Shown in pieces: positions 1 to 6,035 of a stretch of DNA of 7,767 nucleotides. The stretch is taken from positions 1 to 7,767 of the forward strand of contig CAJJYO010000069.1 in NCBI GenBank assembly GCA_905197385.1. Direction: 5' to 3'. The translations under genes were made by a program, and so were the position numbers. Positions within the stretch are counted from its first letter, which is position 1, and each line of letters opens with the position of its first letter. The DNA comes from an uncultured Collinsella sp. (GTDB taxonomy: Bacteria; Actinomycetota; Coriobacteriia; Coriobacteriales; Coriobacteriaceae). The notes below the pieces were generated by a model. It was not told the DNA's origin and made no database searches. It worked only from the letters and a program-made list of their open reading frames with translations.

Positions 1-10
1 GAGTTCCGCA

Positions 11-47
11 CGCAAAGAAGGCCACTTAATGTGGCCTTCGTCTTGCG
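11..47. terminator. Terminator-like hairpin downstream of the LTA synthase gene
   Basis: A perfect 9-bp stem, GAAGGCCAC (17-25) against GTGGCCTTC (31-39), closes a 5-nt TTAAT loop. An outer CGCAA (11-15) / TTGCG (43-47) pairing extends it past a small internal loop. Read on the minus strand the stem is followed by CTTTGCG, a weak T-tract, about 87 nt past the stop codon of the minus-strand LTA synthase gene, so it could end that transcript. It could equally serve a plus-strand gene lying off the left edge. The absence of a long T run makes its strength uncertain. The rest of 48-133 shows no gene, only a small CGGGA/TCCCG hairpin at 120-133 beside the stop codon. Confidence 0.5.
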
Positions 48-133
48 CAGGACTGTCTGAGCAGCAGATGTTACCCGGCGCCCGTCCGCCCTCGTTGGGG
101 ATTGCCCGGGTAGGCGAATCGGGATGCGTCCCG

Positions 134-2434
134 CTACTTGATCTTGGTTGTACCTGGCGCCAGGTTGGGGTCGGTTTCGTTGGCCTCGGTCTGGAAGTGC
201 TCGGTGTACACGTTCTTGCCGTCGCGGAACATCTCGTAGTATTGCATCTTGGCGTAATCCTCGCGTGCCTTGGTGGCGGCTGCGGCGGCGGCGTCGTCAC
301 CGGTGACGTTGGAGGAGAGCGCCCAGCGCAGGCTGGCGTCCTCGTAGCCGACCGAGTTGATGGCGGGCAGCGACTCGCGCAGCGTCATGTGCGCTTTCTG
401 GTAGTCGGTCAGCGGTGCGCCGATCAGTTGCATCAGCTGGGTGGACAGGTAGTTGGTGGACAGGTCGTCGACCTCGCTTGTCTGGTCGCAGCCGGCAACG
501 TCGTAGTTGGCCCAGATGATGTAGTCGGTCTGCCACAGACGTTCCTGGTGCGTGGCATCGTCCTCGCCGGTAAACCACTTATCGTTGAACTTGGACGGGA
601 AGAACGGCTGGTGGTCGCCCCAGAACACCACGACCACCTTGCGATCGAGTTTGCTCAGGGCGTTGAGGAAGTAGCGAAGCGCCTGGTCGGACTGCTCGAT
701 GCACGAGACGTACTCGTCGACATCGGACAGCGTGCCGTCCTCAACGGTCTTGGCGTCCAGGTTGGTTGTGTCGATGTTGAGATGCATCTGCTTGTCGACC
801 GGCAGCAGGCCCGTGTCGTAGCCCGAGTGGTTCTGCATGGTCACGTCAAAGATAAACTGCGGATCGGCGTTCTGGTCGAGCAACTCGAGAATCTTGTCGT
901 AGGTAGCCTGGTCGGTCACCATGCCGCGCAGGGTGTCGGCTCCCTGGAAGTCGTTGATGGACAGGAACTGGTCAAAGCCAAAGTCCTTGTAGACGTTCTC
1001 GCGGTTCCAGTTGGTCGCGTGGTTGGGGTGCATGGCTGTGGTGGAATATCCGAGCGACTTGAACTGCTCTGCCAGGTTCCCGGTCGTTTCCATGTTGTAG
1101 ATGGTGTAGGGGTACACACCCGAGCCCAGGTTGGCCATGGAGTTGCCGGTCATAAACTCAAACTCGGTATTGGCGGTCCCGCCGCCGTAGGCGCTCACGT
1201 AGAGCTTGCCGCGGCTGAGGCAGTTGGACAGGCTCTTAAAGTACTGCGGGCCCTCGTAGCCGGCGCGCATATTCTGGTAGATGGATAGATCCGAGAAGGT
1301 CTCGTTCATGATGGCGATGACCGTGGGCTTCTCGCTGTCGAACTGCTCCTTTGCGGCGGCGCGCTCGTCGCTCTTGGCCGCGTCGGACTTGTCGTAGGCC
1401 TTGGCGTACTTTTTGAGCGTGGCCTTGGCATCGTCGACGGAGTAGTCGGCGGGTTTGGGCGGCTTGATGGACTGCGCCGCACTAATAAAGGCGGGCAGGT
1501 AGCCCTCGCGCCAGTAGCTCTCGAGCGGGCGCCAGGTGTAGACGGTGATGCCGAGGGTGTTGTAGTAGTCGATGAGCGTGACATGCGCGGTTACGCCGCC
1601 CAGGCACAGCACTGCCACGAGCAGGTTGGTGAGCAGCATACGCTTGGCGTTGGCGGCACCCTTCTGACGGTGCGGTGCCACCAGGCCGGCGTACTCGCAC
1701 AGCAGCATGGCGATGGCGGTAAAGCCCATGGACAGCACGCAGAACAGCGAGATCGAGAAGGTGTAGCCGTTGCCGGCGACCGCGGCGGCGGTGGAGATGG
1801 CCGAAAGGTCGCCCGGCTGGATGGGCATGGATTTAAACGTGATGACGAAGAACTCGGCAATGCCCAGGACAAAGAGGGCAAAGGCCAGGACCGCGGGAGC
1901 TGCGCCGTGGCGCTGGAATAGGAAGAACAAGCCGGTCATGAGCACGGTGATGATGGCCCACTCGAGCAGGATGCACAGGGGGTAGACCCAGGTAAAGTCG
2001 TGGTTGGACGAGACTTCCATTCCCAGCAGCGCAAAGACGCCGGCGAGCAGCAGGCACAAGACAGCGGCGACGAGCGGTTTGCCCACAAAGGCGTCGCGCA
2101 AACGAGCGAGCTTGCCGGTGGGGGCGGGGGCGTCGGGCGCGGCGAACGCAAAGACGCGCGGGGCGATGCGGTCGCGTGCGATGCTGGCCCAAGCGCAGCC
2201 GGTGAGGATGGCGTTGGTTAGGATGAGCATCACAAAGGCGAGCGGCTCGTTTTGGGCGACGAGGCCAATGGCGCCCCAAATGGTCAAAAAGAGCTGGAAC
2301 AGGCCGAAGGCGACGCTCCACCCAAGAGCGCTTTTGGCAACGGTGCCCGACTGAGCGCGAATGGCCTTGGCCTCGCGCAAGACAAGGTAGACGGTCGCCG
2401 CAAGACCGACGAGCGAGATGGCGGCAGCGAACAT
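134..2434 (-). CDS. LTA synthase family protein (membrane phosphoglycerol transferase, sulfatase fold)
   Basis: The predicted protein has 766 aa. Family role (known): LtaS-type enzymes transfer glycerol-phosphate from phosphatidylglycerol onto a growing envelope polymer, outside the membrane. Seen in the sequence: about eight hydrophobic segments (near residues 2-20, 38-60, 66-86, 120-138, 148-173, 180-200, 225-250, 266-287), then a charged Lys/Asp/Ala-rich linker (325-369), then the sulfatase-like domain. Expected active-site elements are present: Glu378 in MNETFSD, the nucleophile Thr420 in GGGTANTEFEFMTG, HPNHATNWNR (469-478), NHSG (535-538), and metal ligands Asp607-His608 in FWGDHQPFF. 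The MPIQPGDL motif after TM6 (203-210) is also family-like. An acidic, alanine-rich stretch and a roughly 150-residue tail follow the domain. The ATG at 2434 was chosen because GAGGAG lies 7 nt upstream; a GTG at 2449 would overlap that site. The membrane part is larger than the five spans of S. aureus LtaS, so the polymer made (LTA or another phosphopolyol) is not certain. The gene is transcribed divergently from the nitroreductase. Confidence 0.9.
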   Translation of the reverse strand: MFAAAISLVGLAATVYLVLREAKAIRAQSGTVAKSALGWSVAFGLFQLFLTIWGAIGLVAQNEPLAFVMLILTNAILTGCAWASIARDRIAPRVFAFAAPDAPAPTGKLARLRDAFVGKPLVAAVLCLLLAGVFALLGMEVSSNHDFTWVYPLCILLEWAIITVLMTGLFFLFQRHGAAPAVLAFALFVLGIAEFFVITFKSMPIQPGDLSAISTAAAVAGNGYTFSISLFCVLSMGFTAIAMLLCEYAGLVAPHRQKGAANAKRMLLTNLLVAVLCLGGVTAHVTLIDYYNTLGITVYTWRPLESYWREGYLPAFISAAQSIKPPKPADYSVDDAKATLKKYAKAYDKSDAAKSDERAAAKEQFDSEKPTVIAIMNETFSDLSIYQNMRAGYEGPQYFKSLSNCLSRGKLYVSAYGGGTANTEFEFMTGNSMANLGSGVYPYTIYNMETTGNLAEQFKSLGYSTTAMHPNHATNWNRENVYKDFGFDQFLSINDFQGADTLRGMVTDQATYDKILELLDQNADPQFIFDVTMQNHSGYDTGLLPVDKQMHLNIDTTNLDAKTVEDGTLSDVDEYVSCIEQSDQALRYFLNALSKLDRKVVVVFWGDHQPFFPSKFNDKWFTGEDDATHQERLWQTDYIIWANYDVAGCDQTSEVDDLSTNYLSTQLMQLIGAPLTDYQKAHMTLRESLPAINSVGYEDASLRWALSSNVTGDDAAAAAATKAREDYAKMQYYEMFRDGKNVYTEHFQTEANETDPNLAPGTTKIK

Positions 2435-2511
2435 GCTGAGACTCCTCACAAACTAAAACCTACGAAAGCGGGGGTTTACCCGATTGTTACCAAGATATGC
2501 GCTGCAATTGG

Positions 2512-2534
2512 TGGCTGCGCACAACAACCAGCCA
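2512..2534. repeat. Inverted repeat TGGCTG-N11-CAGCCA in the divergent intergenic region
   Basis: TGGCTG (2512-2517) and CAGCCA (2529-2534) form a perfect 6-bp inverted repeat with an 11-nt spacer. The half-site centres are 17 nt apart, so the two halves would lie on roughly similar faces of the helix. It sits between the divergent starts of the LTA synthase and nitroreductase genes, where an operator would be expected. A 6-bp match of this kind can occur by chance, and no regulator family is implied. Confidence 0.3.
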
Positions 2535-2547
2535 TATTAACGCGCAC

Positions 2548-2576
2548 GTGTGGCGGTGTGGCGCAATGGAGTGGCG
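2548..2576 (+). repeat. Tandem 8-mer GTGTGGCG upstream of the nitroreductase gene
   Basis: GTGTGGCG occurs twice head to tail (2548-2555 and 2556-2563). A third, one-mismatch copy, GAGTGGCG, lies at 2569-2576. The block lies just upstream of a -10-like GATAAT and about 70 nt before the nitroreductase start codon. Directly repeated octamers next to a promoter are a common layout for activator sites, but only the repeat itself is seen here. Confidence 0.4.
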
Positions 2577-2584
2577 ACCTGCGC

Positions 2585-2590
2585 GATAAT
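2585..2590 (+). promoter_or_regulatory. Possible -10 box of the nitroreductase gene
   Basis: GATAAT matches the TATAAT consensus at five of six positions. It lies 58 nt upstream of the nitroreductase ATG in an otherwise GC-rich stretch. No convincing -35 hexamer is found 16-18 nt upstream; that position reads CGCAAT or similar. This would fit a promoter needing an activator bound at the repeats just upstream, or the box may be accidental. I saw no clear promoter on the opposite strand for the LTA synthase gene. Confidence 0.25.
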
Positions 2591-2647
2591 GGACGGGAAT
2601 TACACGGAAACGTAAAGGCTTCTTAAAGAATTAGCGAGGATGAGGCG

Positions 2648-3475
2648 ATGAACGAGCAGGTTTGCACCAAGGCTGTGGATACGTGCGGCTATCCGGTCGA
2701 GACGACGGGCAATGCGGTGCTGGACACGTTGGAGCACCGTTCCTCCACGCGTGCCTTCGCGCGTGATGACGATGACCGTCCCGTGGCGGTGACCGACGAG
2801 CAGCGGGCGGCGATTCTGCATGCGGCGAGTCGTGCGCCGTCGGCGGGCGCCATGATGATGTATTCCATCGTGAGCATCCGCGAGCAGGCAACGCTCGACC
2901 GCCTGGCCGACCTGTGCGACCACCAGCCCATGATCGCCAAGGCGCCCTGGGCACTGATATTTGTGGTCGATTATGCCAAGTGGATCGATCTGTTTGAGCA
3001 CGTGGGCTGCTTTGAGCCCGAATTTGTCGAGCGCACGGGTAAGGCGCCCCGCCGCGCGCCGGGTTTGGGCGACTTCGTGATCGCCGCGCAAAACGCCGTG
3101 GTTGCCGCCGAGGCTCTGGGCCTGGGGAGCTGCTATATCGGTGATATCGTCGAGAATGCCGAGGAAGTTGCCGAGCTGCTCGATCTGCCGCCCTATACCA
3201 TGCCGCTGTCGATGCTCATCATCGGCACGCCCCGCAAGGAGCGCCCGGCTATTGCGCATCCCGTGGTGAACCTGGTGCACGAGGAGCGCTACTGCCGCGC
3301 CGATGCTGCGACCATGGACGCGCAGGTGGCCGAGATGGACGCGATGTTTCGCCCGCATGCCCGCGAGGTGGGCGAGCGCGTGGTGGATATCTACACCCGC
3401 AAGCACACGAGCCCCTTTATGGCCGAGATGAGCCGTTCCATGGAGTGGTGGTTCAAAAACTGGCTCGGCAAGTAA
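2648..3475 (+). CDS. Nitroreductase family protein (FMN-dependent NAD(P)H oxidoreductase)
   Basis: The predicted protein has 275 aa. Family role (known): cytoplasmic flavoenzymes, usually dimers with one FMN at each subunit interface, that pass electrons from NAD(P)H to nitroaromatics, quinones, flavins or other acceptors. Seen: the N-terminal FMN-phosphate motif HRSSTRAF (30-37), the second conserved block ASRAPSAGAMMMYS (60-73), and the late motif LGLGSCYIGDIVENAEEV starting near residue 157, followed by LPPYTMPLSMLIIGTP, the usual end of the fold. About 23 residues precede the fold. A roughly 70-residue tail follows it, ending in an aromatic stretch (EWWFKNWLGK), so the protein is longer than a minimal nitroreductase of 170-220 aa. 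The start is supported by GAGGA 7 nt upstream of the ATG. The physiological substrate cannot be read from the sequence. The gene appears to be a single transcription unit, with a large palindrome starting only 6-12 nt after its TAA. Confidence 0.88.
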   Translation: MNEQVCTKAVDTCGYPVETTGNAVLDTLEHRSSTRAFARDDDDRPVAVTDEQRAAILHAASRAPSAGAMMMYSIVSIREQATLDRLADLCDHQPMIAKAPWALIFVVDYAKWIDLFEHVGCFEPEFVERTGKAPRRAPGLGDFVIAAQNAVVAAEALGLGSCYIGDIVENAEEVAELLDLPPYTMPLSMLIIGTPRKERPAIAHPVVNLVHEERYCRADAATMDAQVAEMDAMFRPHAREVGERVVDIYTRKHTSPFMAEMSRSMEWWFKNWLGK

Positions 3476-3481
3476 CGAATG

Positions 3482-3529
3482 CGGCGATGTGACAAAGGGA
3501 CAGTCCCTTTGTCACATTCCATATCGCCG
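3482..3529. repeat. Nested REP-like palindrome after the nitroreductase gene, possible bidirectional terminator
   Basis: A perfect 13-bp inverted repeat, TGTGACAAAGGGA (3488-3500) against TCCCTTTGTCACA (3504-3516), is separated by only CAG. An outer pair, CGGCGA (3482-3487) with TCGCCG (3524-3529), encloses it, leaving a one-sided TTCCATA bulge. The core GGGACAGTCCC resembles the small palindromes that recur in many genomes and are often linked to REP-associated transposases (established knowledge; no such transposase lies in this window). Its place just after the nitroreductase stop suggests it also ends transcription, although no long T-tract follows the stem on either strand. Confidence 0.65.
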
Positions 3530-3600
3530 AGGTGGCCTAAAGGCCGTATAAATGTTTATTTAGCTGGGAAAACAGTGCATTAAAACATGGGCCGATTACC

Positions 3601-3606
3601 TATAAT
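3601..3606 (+). promoter_or_regulatory. Consensus -10 box of the kup promoter
   Basis: A perfect TATAAT stands 35 nt before the kup start codon, downstream of an AT-rich tract (3546-3588) that is unusual in this GC-rich window. The -35 region is poor. TTAAAA at 3580-3585 matches four of six consensus bases, but with a short 15-nt spacer. Transcription starting 6-8 nt downstream would give a leader of about 28-30 nt. That is too short for a c-di-AMP (ydaO/yuaA) or other riboswitch of the sort that precedes many K+ transporter genes. Confidence 0.55.
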
Positions 3607-3641
3607 CCCTTCGAACATTAAAGTTGGGAGGAAACCGGCTT

Positions 3642-5669
3642 ATGGAACAAAAGGCCAAGGAGGCAGCCTCGCACGCTGCGATTCCTGTGAGCATCTCGGC
3701 GATGCTCGTCACGCTGGGCGTGGTGTACGGCGATATCGGCACCAGCCCTATGTATGTAACCAAGGCGCTCGTCGCCGGCAACGGCGGCATCGGAAGCGTC
3801 ACGGAGGAGTTCGTGCTCGGCGCGCTCTCCCTTGTCGTGTGGACGGTCACGTTGCTGACCACCATCAAGTATGTGCTCATCTCGCTGCGCGCCGATAACC
3901 ATGGTGAGGGCGGCATCTTTGCCCTGTACAGCCTGGTCAAGCGCTGCGGCAAGTGGCTTATCATCCCCGCCATGCTGGGTGGCGCCGCGCTTCTCGCCGA
4001 CGGCATCCTGACGCCGGCCGTTACCGTTACCACGGCCATCGAGGGCCTGCGCACCATCCCGGCGGTCCATGCCGTGCTGGGCGATGACCAGGGTCGCGTC
4101 GTCGCCATTACGCTCGCCATCATCATCGCGCTTTTTTTGGTGCAGCGCATCGGTACGGCCAAGATCGGTCACGCCTTTGGCCCCATCATGACGCTGTGGT
4201 TCCTGTTCCTGGGCGGCACGGGTCTGTTTTTTGTATTCCAGCACCCCGCCGTGCTGCTGTGCCTCAACCCGCTGCGCGGCATCGCCTTTTTGCTGAGCCC
4301 CAACAACCACGCGGGCATCATGATTCTGGGCAGCTGCTTCCTCGCCACCACCGGTGCCGAGGCGCTCTACTCCGACATGGGCCACGTCGGCCGCGGCAAC
4401 ATCTACGCTACCTGGCCATTCGTTAAGTGCTGCCTGCTGCTGTCCTATATGGGTCAGGGCGCTTGGCTTATGAACAACGCTGCCAACCCCGAGCTCATGG
4501 GCATTGCCGACCTCAACCCGTTCTACCAGATGCTCGCCCCGGGCCTGCGCCCGTTTGCCGTCGGCCTTTCCACCGTCGCGGCCATCATCGCCTCGCAGGC
4601 GCTCATCACCGGCGCATTCTCGTTGGTGTCCGAGGCCAGCCGCCTGGACCTTATGCCGCACATGCAGGTCTTCTACCCTGCCGAGACCAAGGGCCAGCTC
4701 TACATCCCCATGGTCAACAACGTCATGCTTGTCGGCTGCGTCATCGTGGTGCTGCTGTTCCAGAACTCGGCGCATATGGAAGCCGCCTACGGCCTTGCCA
4801 TTACGCTGACTATGATGTGCACCACGCTGCTGCTCTTCTTCTACCTGCACGAGGAGCGCAAGCTCAAGGTTGCTCCGTGGATCTTCGCGGCCTTCTTCCT
4901 TTTGCTCGAAGGCTTCTTCTTCGTGAGCTCGCTCACCAAGTTCTTCCACGGCGGCTACTTCACCATCCTCATGGCTGCACTCATCATGGGCATTATGGTG
5001 TGCTGGTACAACGGCACGGCGGTCGAGCAGCGCCAGTTTACGCTGCTGCCGCTGCGTAGCTACCTGCCGCAGCTCAAGCGCCTGCGCGACGACGACCGTT
5101 ACGAGCGCATGAGCGACAACATCGTGTACCTGACCAAGGACACCCATACCGACTACATCGACCGCGATATCGTCTATTCGATCTTGGACAAGCATCCCAA
5201 GCGTGCCCACGCTTGGTGGTTTGTGAATGTCGAGACCATGGACGAACCGCACACCTTTGCCTATTCGGTCGAGACGTTCGGCACCGACTACGTGTTCCGC
5301 GTGCATCTGTACCTGGGCTACAAGATTAACCAGCGCGTCAATGCCTACTTGCGTCAGGTTGTTCAGGACCTGGCCGCCACTGGCGAGCTGCCGCCGCAGA
5401 CGCATGACTACTCGGTCTACAAGGATCCGGGTAACATCGGCACGTTCAAGTTCGTCCTGATCCGTAAGCTGCTGGCACCCGAAAGCGATGTGGAGCCGAG
5501 CGAGCGTACGGCTATCACGCTCAAGTACATCATCCGCCGTGCCGCCGGCACGCCCGCGCGTTGGTACGGCCTGGAGAACTCCAACGTGAGCTTTGAGTAC
5601 GTGCCGCTGTTCACCAAGTTCAAAGCCGTGAACAAGATGCAGCGTCTGGCTCCCAACGAGCGGCCGTAG
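3642..5669 (+). CDS. kup: KUP/HAK/KT family potassium transporter
   Basis: The predicted protein has 675 aa. Role (known for the family): K+ uptake across the cytoplasmic membrane, by K+/H+ symport in E. coli Kup. Family signatures seen: GVVYGDIGTSPMYV starting at residue 26 in the first membrane segment, ADNHGEGGIFALYSL (84-98), GGAALLADGILTPAVTVTTAIEGL after it, and ATTGAEALYSDMGHVG (Glu240, Asp245). Roughly twelve hydrophobic segments fill residues 15-457. A soluble C-terminal part of about 218 residues (458-675) follows, as in E. coli Kup (622 aa) but somewhat longer. The start is the ATG at 3642 with GGGAGGA 9 nt upstream; a TTG at 3624 in the same frame falls within and just before that site and is rejected. 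It has its own TATAAT promoter. A small membrane protein gene follows after 61 nt and a KdpD-like kinase follows that, which suggests a K+-homeostasis locus. The family call is firm; ion coupling is inferred from relatives. Confidence 0.95.
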   Translation: MEQKAKEAASHAAIPVSISAMLVTLGVVYGDIGTSPMYVTKALVAGNGGIGSVTEEFVLGALSLVVWTVTLLTTIKYVLISLRADNHGEGGIFALYSLVKRCGKWLIIPAMLGGAALLADGILTPAVTVTTAIEGLRTIPAVHAVLGDDQGRVVAITLAIIIALFLVQRIGTAKIGHAFGPIMTLWFLFLGGTGLFFVFQHPAVLLCLNPLRGIAFLLSPNNHAGIMILGSCFLATTGAEALYSDMGHVGRGNIYATWPFVKCCLLLSYMGQGAWLMNNAANPELMGIADLNPFYQMLAPGLRPFAVGLSTVAAIIASQALITGAFSLVSEASRLDLMPHMQVFYPAETKGQLYIPMVNNVMLVGCVIVVLLFQNSAHMEAAYGLAITLTMMCTTLLLFFYLHEERKLKVAPWIFAAFFLLLEGFFFVSSLTKFFHGGYFTILMAALIMGIMVCWYNGTAVEQRQFTLLPLRSYLPQLKRLRDDDRYERMSDNIVYLTKDTHTDYIDRDIVYSILDKHPKRAHAWWFVNVETMDEPHTFAYSVETFGTDYVFRVHLYLGYKINQRVNAYLRQVVQDLAATGELPPQTHDYSVYKDPGNIGTFKFVLIRKLLAPESDVEPSERTAITLKYIIRRAAGTPARWYGLENSNVSFEYVPLFTKFKAVNKMQRLAPNERP

Positions 5670-5730
5670 GCGCCGACAGGTTGCACGGAGTTGGTTTTCG
5701 ATGGACAAGATTGAGGCCGGGGAGGCAAAC

Positions 5731-5925
5731 ATGGATGCAAAGATGCTTGATGGCCGCGAGGTGGTTGCCGAGCTGGTACGTGAGGCACGCGCCGACGCCG
5801 CCGAAGATCGGTTTTTGACGAACCGTGCCAACATGGATATGGCCGACCGCGTGATCTCGATCGTGGCACTGGTATTTGGAGCGGTGTGCGTGTGTGCCCT
5901 GCTCGCGCACGTGCTGTTTGTCTAG
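5731..5925 (+). CDS. Small single-span membrane protein, function unknown
   Basis: The predicted protein has 64 aa and I do not recognise it. Seen: a charged, probably helical N-terminal part (residues 1-40, many Asp/Glu/Arg/Ala) and one C-terminal hydrophobic span (41-64, starting VISIVALVFG and containing Cys-Val-Cys) that ends at the last residue. Arginines just before the span predict the N-terminus in the cytoplasm, like a tail-anchored protein. The ATG at 5731 was chosen because GGGGAGG stands 5 nt upstream. An in-frame ATG at 5701, with GGAG 10 nt upstream, would add ten residues (MDKIEAGEAN) and cannot be excluded. It starts 61 nt after kup with no terminator between and is followed by a strong terminator, so it is probably the last gene of a kup transcript. 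A role as a small partner of the transporter or of the kinase is only a guess from position. Confidence 0.6.
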   Translation: MDAKMLDGREVVAELVREARADAAEDRFLTNRANMDMADRVISIVALVFGAVCVCALLAHVLFV

Positions 5926-5956
5926 CGACCGCCGGTTGCAAAGGCTATACACTTGG

Positions 5957-6015
5957 AACCACCACAAGGGAAACCACCACAAAGGTGCCTGTCCCCTGTG
6001 GTGGTTTTTGTTTTT
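5957..6015 (+). terminator. Intrinsic terminator with duplicated left arm and REP-like core
   Basis: AAACCACCACA (5971-5981) pairs perfectly over 11 bp with TGTGGTGGTTT (5997-6007), and TTTTTGTTTTT follows (6005-6015): a classic Rho-independent terminator on the plus strand, 46 nt past the small gene. The loop carries AAGGTGCCTGTCCCC, an imperfect palindrome core. A second copy of the left arm, AACCACCACAAGGG (5957-5970), lies one 15-nt period upstream. It can pair with the same right arm over 10 bp plus GGG/CCC, so two stems compete for one right arm, and either would sit next to the T-tract. The T-tract ends only 20 nt before the kinase start codon. Confidence 0.85.
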
Positions 6016-6035
6016 GAGAGAGGGGCGGGGCGCTG

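Noticed and set aside
120..133. A CGGGA-TGCG-TCCCG hairpin next to the LTA synthase stop codon
   Set aside because: It has only 5 bp and no T-tract on the minus strand. The larger hairpin at 11-47 is the better terminator candidate.
29..1288. A 419-codon plus-strand open frame over the 3' half of the LTA synthase gene
   Set aside because: It is rich in Val, Gly and Leu with no domain, runs through the terminator hairpin, and lies opposite the conserved catalytic domain. It is a codon-bias shadow.
2435..2449. A GTG start at 2449 for the LTA synthase gene, adding five residues
   Set aside because: The GTG abuts the GAGGAG site that serves the ATG at 2434, and it has no ribosome site of its own at proper spacing.
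2600..3406. A 268-codon minus-strand open frame over the nitroreductase gene
   Set aside because: It is rich in His, Arg and Gly with no recognisable motif, whereas the plus-strand frame has a proper ribosome site and nitroreductase motifs.
3534..3545. A GGCC-TAAA-GGCC hairpin between the nitroreductase palindrome and the kup promoter
   Set aside because: A four-base-pair stem is too short to call a functional element in GC-rich DNA.
3587..3623. The ATG at 3587 as the start of a plus-strand gene
   Set aside because: It overlaps the kup promoter and start region, has no ribosome site, and its frame runs out of phase with the clear Kup protein.
3607..3641. A c-di-AMP (ydaO-type) or other K+-linked riboswitch ahead of kup
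   Set aside because: The leader after the TATAAT box is only about 30 nt, and the upstream 166 bp are taken up by the palindrome and promoter, so there is no room for such an aptamer.
3618..5834. A 738-codon open frame antisense to kup
   Set aside because: Its translation is low-complexity and rich in His, Arg, Gln, Asp and Glu, with no recognisable domain, while the opposite strand carries unmistakable Kup signatures. Long antisense frames are expected when GC-rich codon bias removes stops from the complementary frame.
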